From Actinomycetes bacterium (GTDB lineage Bacteria; Actinomycetota; Actinomycetes; S36-B12; GCA-2699445), in the NCBI GenBank assembly GCA_022599915.1, contig JAHZLH010000009.1, positions 1 through 60,381 of the forward strand: DNA of 60,381 nt. Direction: 5' to 3'. Below the pieces are notes generated by a model, which was given only the letters and a program-made list of their open reading frames with translations, was not told where the DNA came from and made no database searches. The translations under genes and the position numbers were made by a program. Position 1 is the first letter of the stretch, and every line of letters starts with the position of its first letter. Positions 25,268 to 34,280 of the stretch are shown piece after piece.

Positions 25268-26944
25268 CTAACTCGACTTTGGCTCCGGTAGTCTCCGCGT
25301 CGTCAGCAATCCCAGCAATGCAATCGCTGCTACCAGCAACATCACAACTCTGAAGCCGAACGAGTAGGCATCGGCAATATCCGCCACTGCGGTCTGGAGT
25401 TCCCGATCCTGGAGCACTTCCTGATAACTCTGCTGGTTCCCCGCAAGTTGATTCATTCCCCCCGCTTCCTGGCGCAGCGCAGCACCCCGGTCCACAAGCG
25501 CTGACAGGGTGGCTAGCTGCTGTGGATCTAGACTGCTCGCCTGAACGCTGAGTTCTTGCTGGCTCTTGTCCACCGCGGTGGCGGTAAGGATCAACGTGAG
25601 TACTAGGGCACCAAAGGCACCAGCCAGCAGCCTAACCCCAAACATAGTGGCACCACCGATCCCGGCTTTTGCCGCTGGTACCGACGCCAAGACGCTCTGC
25701 GAAATTCGGGCGTAGACCAGTCCGAATCCGATTCCGAAGATCAGCAGCGGGATAGCGGTGACCCAACCACTGGCGCCGGGCCCCATCGCGGGGATCGCTA
25801 GCAGTGACCCTAGAACGAGGGCGCCAAATCCGACCATGACCGTAGTGCGCGAACCCAACTTATTTCCGATTGGACCGGCTAGGTAGCCACAGACAACTAC
25901 TCCTATGCCGATGGGGAGCAACGACAGACCGAGCACAAGAGTGTCCACGCCCAAGGCGAGCAGGAAGTACTGCGGGATCACCAAGATCGCGGCAAAAGCG
26001 CCCAGAAAGAAAAGGAAGCAAGCGATCAGCCCAATCGAGAACGATTTGTTCGCAAACAGTGTGAAGTCGAGGATTGCCGGACGGCCACTGCGATTGAGCT
26101 TGCGTTCATGAACGGCGAAAAGTACCCAACAAGCGATGGCGAGTATCCCCAACACAAACGGCATCGAGACATCCAGCGGCCAGTTCCAGTCACCGACTGC
26201 CAACGGCTCCGTTTGGGTGATCCAACCGTAGGTACTCGCTTCATTCATCGCAACAATCAGACCCGACATGGCGAGTAGTAGCAGCACTGAACCTAGAACG
26301 TCCATGCGTAGATCTGGATTCACCCCGCGAGTCTTCGTGACTGAAGCCGCGATACCGACCATGCAGACAAGTGCCAGGACCGGAACCAGCAGGCTAGCGA
26401 TACGCCAGCCATGCTCAACGTCACCGAGTAGTCCACCAACAATGGGCGCAAGAATGAACCCAAACCCGAACCCAGCGGCGAACAGGCCAAAGGCGAGACC
26501 TCGATGGGGATCTCCCGCTGGGAACTTGATGTTGAGGAAAGCGAGGCAAGGCACTGACATCCCGACAAGACCGATTCCTATGATGAATCGCCCCAACAGC
26601 AGTACCCCACCGTTGGGGGGGAACGTCGCAATCAGACCACCAATGATGATCAGGCCACACCCGGCCCATAGGAATATCGGTTTGTGACTAAACCTGTCGC
26701 CGGCTTGACCCATGAGCATCACGAATCCGCCGGACGCTGCGAGGAGCAGGGTGCCGCCTAGATCGATAACCCCCGCAGAGGTATTGATACCTCGCACTAC
26801 TTCCGGTCCGATGATCGGCAAGATATCGATCGCGTAGACCACGGTGACAAGCGAGAGCACGACGAAACCCAGCATCACGAAGCGCGGTCCGCTGGAAACT
26901 CCCGCTTCACTCGCCGACGGTTGGGATACCTGGGATTCACTCAC
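25268..26944 (-). CDS. MFS exporter, DHA2 (14-TM) family
   Basis: A 558-aa polytopic protein with about 14 hydrophobic segments. GDRFSHKPIFLWAG at about residues 82-95 is motif A, and the loop after helix 13 carries a Gln-rich extracytoplasmic insertion of about 70 residues (SQQELSVQASSLDPQQLATL to ELQTAVADI). The layout fits the EmrB/QacA class. Unlike the MFS protein at 2850, helix 1 has AIDILPIIGPEVV rather than LDSTVVNVALP, so it belongs to a different branch. The substrate is unknown. About 140 bp upstream is a 14-bp palindrome that may be an operator. Confidence 0.82.
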   Translation of the reverse strand: MSESQVSQPSASEAGVSSGPRFVMLGFVVLSLVTVVYAIDILPIIGPEVVRGINTSAGVIDLGGTLLLAASGGFVMLMGQAGDRFSHKPIFLWAGCGLIIIGGLIATFPPNGGVLLLGRFIIGIGLVGMSVPCLAFLNIKFPAGDPHRGLAFGLFAAGFGFGFILAPIVGGLLGDVEHGWRIASLLVPVLALVCMVGIAASVTKTRGVNPDLRMDVLGSVLLLLAMSGLIVAMNEASTYGWITQTEPLAVGDWNWPLDVSMPFVLGILAIACWVLFAVHERKLNRSGRPAILDFTLFANKSFSIGLIACFLFFLGAFAAILVIPQYFLLALGVDTLVLGLSLLPIGIGVVVCGYLAGPIGNKLGSRTTVMVGFGALVLGSLLAIPAMGPGASGWVTAIPLLIFGIGFGLVYARISQSVLASVPAAKAGIGGATMFGVRLLAGAFGALVLTLILTATAVDKSQQELSVQASSLDPQQLATLSALVDRGAALRQEAGGMNQLAGNQQSYQEVLQDRELQTAVADIADAYSFGFRVVMLLVAAIALLGLLTTRRLPEPKSS

Positions 26945-27083
26945 ACTTCACCCTGGCAGATTGCCGCACCCGTGGCGCATCGCGCCGCCTTGCTGGATGT
27001 CTGGTGTGGGCGAGAGGCGTTGCCCTGGCCTACGGGGGATGAGGCCAGTGCAACTATCAAGCACATGTCCAGTTGCTAACCAG

Positions 27084-27097
27084 CCAAACCTGTTTGG
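27084..27097. promoter_or_regulatory. palindrome upstream of the MFS gene
   Basis: CCAAAC and GTTTGG arms with a 2-nt centre, in the 229-bp gap between the YheT-like gene and the MFS gene, about 140 nt before the MFS start. It could be an operator; no regulator gene is adjacent. Nothing else is evident in this gap. Confidence 0.35.
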
Positions 27098-27173
27098 TCC
27101 ACAGCGTGCGATTCTCCTCACCTCTCGGACAGTCACTTTCGGGACTGCTGCCTCGCCATCCCGAGCACTACCG

Positions 27174-28208
27174 CTAAGCGTTCGCTGTCAGAAAATCCAC
27201 CGCTACCTGGGTGTACCAGGGCAATCGTTGTCCTCGTGCGTGAAAGCCAACATGACCCCCCACTGGGGTAATGACCCGTTGTACAGGAGCATTCCGTTCC
27301 AGGGTGCTCCAATCGATCTCGCGGTAGGGGCCCGACGGAACCATCGGATCGTCGACCGAATGAATAACCAACAACGGCGCAGCAGCGGCTGGGAGGAACT
27401 GCCCGCTGGAGTTGACTCGGTAGTACTCGTTTGCATCCCGCCAGCCATTGCGGGGCGCGGTGATGGCGTCATCGAATTCAGCGATCGTGCGCGCCTTTTG
27501 TACTAACTGCCGCTCTTGCTGGGTCACCCGCGGCTCGCCCTCCGGTCCGGATTGGAGGACCTGCTGGCGTAGCCCGGTCAACAGATACTTCTCGTAGAGC
27601 CCAAAGGCCATGCTGCTGAGATGGACCGCGCCAACGTTCAGGTCTAGCGGGGCAGATACCGCCACCGCCGCTGCCACCGGTAGGTCATCCAACGGCTCGC
27701 CCAGCAACTTGATGGTGACGTTACCGCCTAGGGAAAATCCCATCAGGAAGATTCGCGGTTCAGCGGCGACTTGCGCCTCCGGCATCAGGGCTAACTGGCG
27801 AATCACGGCTCGCAGATCACTGGTCCTACCCGCGTGGTAAAGCCCCGCGGAGGTGTACCAGGACCATCCGGCACCCCGCAGATCAACCCGCGCGACGTTG
27901 AACCCAGCCTGCAACATGCTCATCGCGGTTGCCCGAACATAGTCAGACTCCGCGCTGCCGCCAAGTCCATGGACGAGTACCACCAGGCCACGGGGATCAT
28001 GACGAGCGACTTGATGCAGATGAACAGCTAGTCGATCACCACTGCCATCCTGTATCGGAACTAGACCACTGCGTTGGACTCCCAAAGCAGCCAAGTCATA
28101 GTTTCGCCGTACTACTCGACTACGCACCGTTTGTAGATGCCCCGACTGCCACCCCCACGGTGGGACAAACTCGCTGTTGATGATGTCGGCCACACCGAAG
28201 ATTTGCAT
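27174..28208 (-). CDS. alpha/beta hydrolase, YheT/ABHD1-3 family
   Basis: A 344-aa alpha/beta hydrolase. FVPPWGWQSGHLQTV near the N-terminus is the family signature, followed by the oxyanion region VLVHGLGGSAES (about 75-86). The nucleophile Ser lies in MGFSLGGNV (about 154-162), the acid in HSVDDPMVP and the His in GGHVGFH near the end. YheT-type proteins are esterase-like with unknown physiological substrates. ATG 28208 is preferred, since the sequence before it (to 28256) has no family similarity. It converges with nothing and is followed by the serine hydrolase on the same strand. Confidence 0.84.
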   Translation of the reverse strand: MQIFGVADIINSEFVPPWGWQSGHLQTVRSRVVRRNYDLAALGVQRSGLVPIQDGSGDRLAVHLHQVARHDPRGLVVLVHGLGGSAESDYVRATAMSMLQAGFNVARVDLRGAGWSWYTSAGLYHAGRTSDLRAVIRQLALMPEAQVAAEPRIFLMGFSLGGNVTIKLLGEPLDDLPVAAAVAVSAPLDLNVGAVHLSSMAFGLYEKYLLTGLRQQVLQSGPEGEPRVTQQERQLVQKARTIAEFDDAITAPRNGWRDANEYYRVNSSGQFLPAAAAPLLVIHSVDDPMVPSGPYREIDWSTLERNAPVQRVITPVGGHVGFHARGQRLPWYTQVAVDFLTANA

Positions 28209-28310
28209 AGTTGCCACTGATTTCGCTTGATCCCAACACGCCAGCACACCCACCAACTACCGAGTGAAACGCGCGGCTGCTTTGGGGTGCCGCGACCGAG
28301 AAGCCCTCGC

Positions 28311-30458
28311 CTAGTTGGTGAGGTTCAGCGTGATGCTCGTGCCGGCATCACCAAAAGTGGCCACATAGGAATCCGCCGGTACATCAGCGGTGTCAGCGTT
28401 GGCTCCGCCGGAACTGACTAGGGCGAAATCTTGATCGTAGATCTTCCACGCCTGCTGCCCGACAAGCCTGAGCGTTCCTGCTACTGAGATTTTGCGCCAT
28501 TCCGCGAAGTTCTCAGCACCGATCCTGACCGAGTTTTGACCCACCGCCAGTCGCGGGACCGTCGACGCCGGGCGCAGCTGGCTGCTGGCGAATGATAACC
28601 ACTCGTCTCCCCCTCGCTCGGTGAACGCAACGTCGAACATGTCCCGGCCGAACAGGTATGGAATAGTCAAGAACATCGTTCCGACGCTGCTGCTACCTGC
28701 AGCATTGAACGGCACCATTGATGCCATCCCGTCCGCTAGCAAGTAACCCTGCAGACCTGGGATAGATTTCACTGTGATCGCGGGCGGGACGGCGGCCCAA
28801 ATAGCCGACTCCGGGTCTTCATTCGCCAGTAACCATGACTGGTTCACCCGCTGATCCCAGGCAGCGGCCGGTTGGCTACCACCACGTACTTTCTGTCCCA
28901 CGACTAAATCCTCGGAAAATACCGCAGGGTCGCCAGCTGAGCGTTTCACAAGAAATTTGCGTCCCCATGCGGCCTGCGACCTAATCGACGTGCCATCCCC
29001 CGACGTAGACCAAAAGGCCCCATCCGCACGTTGCCGATAACGGCCCGGAGTCACCACGCCACCACTGGCCTCGCTGACAAGTGGCTTCACTCGTAGCACC
29101 CGGTTGTCGTTCGCGGATACCTTGTAGGCCAAACCAGAAGCGAGGTAGGTACCGGTGATCCGGCGCACCTGTTTCTTGCTGGGTTTCCGCTTGGCGGGGG
29201 GACCCGATATGTCAGCAGGCATTCGGGCGATCTCACCGGATTCGGTCAGGGCGTTGAGGAGCACAACTCTTCCCACTGCTGCGGCCTTGCTTGAGGACAT
29301 CGATCCGGCCGTGAGGACAATCACGGCCAAGTTGTTGTTCGGCGCGATCATGAAACTTGCGTGATGCTGCAGCGTATCCCCACTCTTATTCCACCCAGTA
29401 ACTCCCGCCACTGCAAGTCCTGGTTCCGCCACGGTGTCCCACCCCAACCCGTAGCGCCAGGAGTCCGGCGATCCGACCTTGAGTGTGGTCTCGGTCTGAT
29501 CCTTGGCCATTCGGCGCACCGCTGCCCGCGAAAGGACCCGGGTGCCCCCGACCTTGCCCGCACCAAGAAACACCCGAGCCAGTCTTGTCATGTCTTTGGT
29601 GGTCGACACCAAGCCACCAGCCGCGTAGACATTAGCGACCTGCGTCGGCTCTTCCTCAACAAAGCCGCTGACTCGCGCGATGTCTCCGGGAAGCGGCTCT
29701 GTCGTCAGAAAGCCAGAGCGATCCATCCCCAACGGATCCAGAATCTGTTGCGTCACATACTCGGTGAACGGCTGGTTCGCGACCCTCTCCACCACAATGC
29801 CAGCCAGCGTGAAGCAGTCGTTGCAGTAGACGTTCACAGACCCCGGGGTGGTCTTTAGCTGTGACTCGGCCAGCGCGCGCAGCAATCGCTGCGAATAGCC
29901 GGGAATGGGCGCGAAACTGAACGCATTGGCGTAGTCGGTGCCAGGTAGCCCGGCAGAGTGATTAAGCAACATCCGCACCGTGATCTGCCGGTACTGCGGT
30001 GACTTCATCCTGAAGTCCGGTACATAGCGCACGACTGGTGCATCCAACGACAACTTCCCCGCATCAACGAGTTGCTGGACGGCCATCGTCGTCACCACTT
30101 TGCTGACCGATCCGATTCCGTAGCGGGTGCTGGCGGACGGTGTACGACCTTGCGCATTCACCTGACCGAAGCCCTGACGCCACACCACTCGCTTGCCCGC
30201 GACAAGCGCCACCGCCGCCGAAGTTCCTGCTGAATCCCGCAGTTGTTCGCGAACTGCTCGGCGCCCCGCACGGATAGTCGCATCAAAAGCGCCGCGTCTG
30301 CTGACTTCCGTACCAACTACCGAGTCGGTTACCTCAAAAATGCTCTTGCTGTCATCCGTTGCTGCAGCTGCGGGGAACTGAGCCATCGACGTCACGGTGA
30401 CTACAGCCGCCAATACCGCTAACGGCAGCGGCCTGACTAGTCGCCCAATAGACACCAC
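28311..30458 (-). CDS. secreted serine hydrolase of the beta-lactamase / PBP-like family
   Basis: A 715-aa protein. A signal peptide spans residues 1-33 (cleavage after AAAA). The class C beta-lactamase/DD-peptidase fold follows: the SxxK nucleophile in GSVSKVVTTMA at about 110 and the YxN motif in VYCNDCF at about 220, with HHASFM as the likely third element. The C-terminal 280 residues form an additional beta-rich domain. Such proteins act on D-amino-acid peptides or esters; the substrate is unknown. GTG is the start; TAGGTT lies 5 nt upstream, close to the leaderless spacing. Confidence 0.82.
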   Translation of the reverse strand: MVSIGRLVRPLPLAVLAAVVTVTSMAQFPAAAATDDSKSIFEVTDSVVGTEVSRRGAFDATIRAGRRAVREQLRDSAGTSAAVALVAGKRVVWRQGFGQVNAQGRTPSASTRYGIGSVSKVVTTMAVQQLVDAGKLSLDAPVVRYVPDFRMKSPQYRQITVRMLLNHSAGLPGTDYANAFSFAPIPGYSQRLLRALAESQLKTTPGSVNVYCNDCFTLAGIVVERVANQPFTEYVTQQILDPLGMDRSGFLTTEPLPGDIARVSGFVEEEPTQVANVYAAGGLVSTTKDMTRLARVFLGAGKVGGTRVLSRAAVRRMAKDQTETTLKVGSPDSWRYGLGWDTVAEPGLAVAGVTGWNKSGDTLQHHASFMIAPNNNLAVIVLTAGSMSSSKAAAVGRVVLLNALTESGEIARMPADISGPPAKRKPSKKQVRRITGTYLASGLAYKVSANDNRVLRVKPLVSEASGGVVTPGRYRQRADGAFWSTSGDGTSIRSQAAWGRKFLVKRSAGDPAVFSEDLVVGQKVRGGSQPAAAWDQRVNQSWLLANEDPESAIWAAVPPAITVKSIPGLQGYLLADGMASMVPFNAAGSSSVGTMFLTIPYLFGRDMFDVAFTERGGDEWLSFASSQLRPASTVPRLAVGQNSVRIGAENFAEWRKISVAGTLRLVGQQAWKIYDQDFALVSSGGANADTADVPADSYVATFGDAGTSITLNLTN

Positions 30459-30527
30459 AGTTCAACCTAACTTCGGTGCGACAAGCGGAGCAACCGGCTG
30501 CGCGAGCCACCCGTTCGGCTGATGCGA

Positions 30528-31138
30528 CTACACCGAAGGCCCGAGCTCTTTCTCCCGATACAGCGCTCGATCTGCTTCGGCCAGCAGCCCATTCCGATCC
30601 GAACTTCCGTAACCCAGCGTACTGCCCAATGAGACACTCACGGGGACGGATCGGCCACCAACTGCGAACTCCCGGTTCACATTGCTTCGAACTGAGTCGA
30701 CAACGGCATCGGAGTCCGACGCGCCTGCCAAATCACTCAGTACGACAACACACTCATCGCCGCCCTCGCCAGCGTGCCATCCACTCTCCGATACAGCGCC
30801 CGCCGGTTATACAGACCGGTCGGCGAATCCCGCTGCGCTAACTCAAGGGCAACCACTGCCCGCTTCGCTTCACGATGCATCCCGTTGACCGCCAGTGCAA
30901 TCACTGGAACCGAGAACACCAGTGACAGCATTGCTATTTGTGCCACGAGCACACTCAGCCAAGGGGAACCTCGTTGGTATTCCTCGGCGAATAGGACAAA
31001 GACAACTGTCACTGCGGCTATCTGGCCAGCAACCCATCGCGGTCCGCAACGCAGCGCAGACCACACCAACGGCGGCACAAGTGCCCAACGCAGCCACTCG
31101 GTAGTTGTTACCGCGACTACGGTCGCGACGACGACTAC
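30528..31138 (-). pseudogene. broken membrane GGDEF (diguanylate cyclase) gene
   Basis: The upstream frame (31138 to about 30745) encodes hydrophobic segments starting TTTEWLRWALVPPLVW, then RDSPTGLYNRRALYRRVDGTL, the beginning of a GGDEF domain, and soon hits a stop. In another frame EGGDECVVVLSDL (GGDEC in place of GGDEF) follows almost at once, with VSVSLGSTLGYG and LLAEADRALYREKE to the stop at 30528. The normal 35-40 residues between the two elements, including the DLDxFKxIND motif, are absent, so about 110-125 bp have been lost together with the frame. The 5' end lacks any start upstream of GTG 31078. A product with cyclase activity is not expected. Confidence 0.75.
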
Positions 31139-31167
31139 TTACTCCACTCGGCTTTCTTGGCTGCGGC

Positions 31168-31640
31168 TCATTTGTTGGCGCCCGCTTTTTTAGCGACCTT
31201 GCTGCGCCACTGATAACCAGCGATTGCGCCACTGCCATCAGAGGTTGGTGCAGTACCCATCAAGCTGTTGAAGTTTGCGGTCCCGTTCGGTGAAAAGCCA
31301 GCGTCCGTCACACCATCGGCCTGGTAGCGCACTCCTTCCTTGCTGCCTCCCCAGCCTCCACCCACCACAATGTCACCGGTGGACTGTACGCCGAGGCGCC
31401 TCGGATACTGCGTCTGACCGAGGGGTGCTCCGTCCTGATAGGCACTAGTAAGGGAGCTAACGCCTGATCCGCCCTTGCCCAGCAGCGCTAGCTTGCTAGC
31501 CGGAGTAGTGACATTCCCCCGACCACAATCTCCTCCATGAGCCCCCGCGCTGCCAGAGTCTTGCCAACCAGGGAAAGGCTGCTAACAAAGAGGATCGAGT
31601 TCCTCGCAAACTCCAGCCCAGTAACCGCATCTTGAGGCAG
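31168..31640 (-). pseudogene. remnant of a repeat-protein gene
   Basis: Two frames appear to carry parts of one protein: AVTGLEFARNSILFVSSLSLVGKTLAARG and EEIVVGG in one, then NVTTPASKLALLGKGG through GDIVVGGGWGGSKEGVRYQADGVTDAGFSPNG in the next, ending TGA at 31168-31170. The GDIVVGGG ... RYQADGVTDAGFSPNG part resembles delta-60 type beta repeats (KIVVGG ... RLNADGSLDTSF). No start codon with a ribosome-binding site is visible, and a frame change occurs near 31512. I regard it as a decayed fragment. The amine oxidase promoter and start overlap its 5' side. Confidence 0.4.
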
Positions 31641-31718
31641 TCTGGAGGTTGAAGATCCCTGGGGCACCGACCCGCTGATATCGGAGATAACGGCCAGGGG
31701 AAGTGTTGCGGAGGAAAA

Positions 31719-33140
31719 GTGACCAAACGCAAGTCTCATCCGACGGGTAAGCACCACGACTCCTTCATCGACGGGGTTACCGCCGGTGCTGCTGATGGCC
31801 ACGGGCCGGTGATCGTGGTCGGTGCTGGAGCAGCCGGACTCACTGCGGCTCGCGTACTTCACGACCAGGGTCGAGAAGTCATCGTCGTCGAAGGTCGTCA
31901 ACGAATCGGCGGCCGGCTCCACACGATTGATGTCGAGGGTGGAACAGTCGATGAAGGTGGTAACTGGATTCACGGCGGCAGTGCCAATCCGCTCTATCAC
32001 CTCACACAGGAAGCGGGCATCGCCAGCAGCGAGGACAAGATGGCCAGTAGCGGCGGATTTCTGATGTTCGACGGTGTGAACAAACGATCGGTAAATCAAC
32101 TGCGGGCGTTATATCACCTCTGGCGAGCCGATCGAGTCCTCAGCAGGTTGAGTCGAGAGGACATCTCGGCGCCACAGTCCGCGGCGAATCTTGCTGAACG
32201 TCTCGACGCTGAAGTGTCTCGAGTGCGCGGCATCATCGGACAAAAGTATTTCCGATTCATGCTGCGAACGATGAATGATCTCACCGCCGCGCAGAAAGCT
32301 GAGTTGCTTGCCCCCAACACCCTGGCGCTAAATCCGGACTACGACAGTCGTGGTGACTACGTCATTGCAGGTGGTTACCAACGTCTCGTTTCCCGGCTGG
32401 CATCTGGACTCGACATCAAGTTGGGCGCCGAAGTTCGAGAAATCAGCTACAACGCAGCCGGGGTCACAGTCCAAACCTCCGCCAAAGTGCTGCGCGGATC
32501 TCACGTCATCGTCACGGTTCCACTCGGAGTGCTGAAAGCCCAGACCATTACTTTTCAACCAGCATTGCCTGTCGGCAAACAGCGAGCGATCCAGAATCTT
32601 GGTGTCGGAATCGTCGAGAAAGTCGTCCTGGCCTTCGATGAGCCTTTTTGGCGGAAGTCACCTAACCAACCCCGCAGCATCTTTCATGTCTCAGCAGTCC
32701 AGGGAGACTTCCCCGCGTTCGTCGACGCATCCAGTACCGCGGGTCGGCCCGTTTTGGTGGCGTTCCTGACTGGGGACCAAGCCCAGCAACTGGCAGAAGA
32801 TCCGGAAGCCACGGTCGCGCGAGCGACAGAGATCCTGCACATGATCTTCACCGACGAATACCAGGATCCTGCTGCGGTACACGTCACGACCTGGGGAACC
32901 GACGAGTTCTCACTCGGCAGTTACTCCACTGTCTCGTTAACGACTTCGGCGGGTGACTACGACGACCTGCTAGCGCCAGTTGCCGGGCGGCTGCTGTTCG
33001 CTGGCGAAGCGACCTATCGCGAACGCGCCGGCTTCGTTGAGGGAGCGATCGGCTCGGGCATTCGTGAAGCACGGCGAATCTTGGGGTACGAAGCAGATCT
33101 GAGACTACCGCCGGTAGATACCGCTTTCACTCGAATCTAG
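31719..33140 (+). CDS. flavin amine oxidase (monoamine/polyamine oxidase family)
   Basis: A 473-aa FAD-dependent oxidase. The dinucleotide-binding motif VIVVGAGAAGLTAARVL is at about residues 31-47, with RIGGRLHT at about 61-68. The C-terminal FAD motif LLFAGEATYRERAGFVEGAIGSGIREA at about 425-451 is typical. Members oxidise amines to imines with H2O2 production; plant and bacterial polyamine oxidases and tryptophan or lysine oxidases are possible. GTG start is supported by GAGG about 6 nt upstream. The stop overlaps the convergent DUF4239-like gene by 4 nt. The protein has no signal peptide and is probably cytoplasmic. Confidence 0.87.
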   Translation: MTKRKSHPTGKHHDSFIDGVTAGAADGHGPVIVVGAGAAGLTAARVLHDQGREVIVVEGRQRIGGRLHTIDVEGGTVDEGGNWIHGGSANPLYHLTQEAGIASSEDKMASSGGFLMFDGVNKRSVNQLRALYHLWRADRVLSRLSREDISAPQSAANLAERLDAEVSRVRGIIGQKYFRFMLRTMNDLTAAQKAELLAPNTLALNPDYDSRGDYVIAGGYQRLVSRLASGLDIKLGAEVREISYNAAGVTVQTSAKVLRGSHVIVTVPLGVLKAQTITFQPALPVGKQRAIQNLGVGIVEKVVLAFDEPFWRKSPNQPRSIFHVSAVQGDFPAFVDASSTAGRPVLVAFLTGDQAQQLAEDPEATVARATEILHMIFTDEYQDPAAVHVTTWGTDEFSLGSYSTVSLTTSAGDYDDLLAPVAGRLLFAGEATYRERAGFVEGAIGSGIREARRILGYEADLRLPPVDTAFTRI

Positions 33141-34177
33141 GACTGGCGATCGTCTGGCGACGACTCGTCCGACGCCGACTGGCCAACTCGGGTCGCGCCA
33201 GCGCCTTCCACCGATTGCAGCGAATCTCGAATCTGGCGCAGCAGGTCGTGCTGGGAGAGGTAATTATCGTCCGGCGGTGCCGCGTGGTGATGCGAAAGCT
33301 TGCGCTGGCCAAAGTAGAAGAGAGCTCCCGCGATAGCGACTCCCAAGGTGGCAACCGCCACGGCCGCCACCATCTGCCCAACGATCGGCGGTTCAGTCGG
33401 AATCGCTTCTCCGACACCGTCAGCTAGGTAGGGCTGGACCATCTTCTCGACCTGAGTCGACGAGTTCAACACCCACATCGGCAGTTGAATCAGCCCCACC
33501 GCAAAGACCGCCACTGCAGTCGCGGTAGTACTAAACCGACGAGATCGCGCGATCGGATAAAGCGCGAAGGTTGCGATCAGAAGCAACCCGAGAATGATGA
33601 CCGCCACCCACAAAATATCTGGTATTCCAGGCTGATTGAGTGCCGACAGATAGTCGCCCCGATCTTGAATGAGCTCCTTGAAAGCCGAGTCCATCGAGTC
33701 TTGGTTGTCGATCGAGTCGGTGTTCGCAAAAATCAAACTCCGCGCATCCTTCAACGCCTGATTCACTTCCGGCGTCCCCAGCAGTGGGCCCATCTGAGTC
33801 TCGTTTGCGTTCACCTCCCGAAGAAAGTCACTGAGCGCTTCGACGATTTCGTCCCGATTCGACAACTCTTCTTGGTCGACTTGCAGGACAACTTCCTGAC
33901 CCGAGACGACCATTTCTCTAGCAGCACTAGCTATATCGACATCCTGCTGCCACAGGGTGTTCGTAGACAGCGCCACAACAAATACGAAAGCAGCAGATGC
34001 GAGCCCAAACACCCGATCGCGCAGCACGGTTGTGCCCTGGTCTTCCACCAGAGTCTTGGCAAACGGCCGTACTACCAGGGCCGTGATCGCAGCAGGGATA
34101 AAGGCTATCGCGAGGCATGCCCAAATCGGGAACCCGTAGAAAAAGTTCACAAGCCACACGCCCCCATTCAACAACAT
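33137..34177 (-). CDS. bestrophin-like (DUF4239) membrane protein
   Basis: A 346-aa protein with about five hydrophobic segments: at 10-35, 57-75, 190-210, 218-235 and 265-290. A long soluble loop (about 80-190) contains the acidic helical part. The order of two helices, loop and three helices fits the bestrophin-like DUF4239 group, but similarity is limited and the assignment is tentative. The C-terminal 55 residues are polar and acidic with HHHAAPPDDN. No ribosome-binding site or -10 element is clear at the ATG. It converges with the amine oxidase. Confidence 0.6.
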   Translation of the reverse strand: MLLNGGVWLVNFFYGFPIWACLAIAFIPAAITALVVRPFAKTLVEDQGTTVLRDRVFGLASAAFVFVVALSTNTLWQQDVDIASAAREMVVSGQEVVLQVDQEELSNRDEIVEALSDFLREVNANETQMGPLLGTPEVNQALKDARSLIFANTDSIDNQDSMDSAFKELIQDRGDYLSALNQPGIPDILWVAVIILGLLLIATFALYPIARSRRFSTTATAVAVFAVGLIQLPMWVLNSSTQVEKMVQPYLADGVGEAIPTEPPIVGQMVAAVAVATLGVAIAGALFYFGQRKLSHHHAAPPDDNYLSQHDLLRQIRDSLQSVEGAGATRVGQSASDESSPDDRQS

Positions 34178-34280
34178 GCGTCGCGCAGTTTCCGGGAGGG
34201 TGCCCCTGATGTGCCACTACCGTGACACCTGCTACCGCCCCGCAAGCACGTCGGGCGTCACGACAGGGTTGGTCACGAAG

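Noticed and set aside
31488-32099. 203-codon minus-strand frame overlapping the amine oxidase gene
   Set aside because: Its 5' two thirds lie opposite the amine oxidase coding sequence, which has clear motifs. Only its last part, in the intergenic area, was used as evidence for a remnant.
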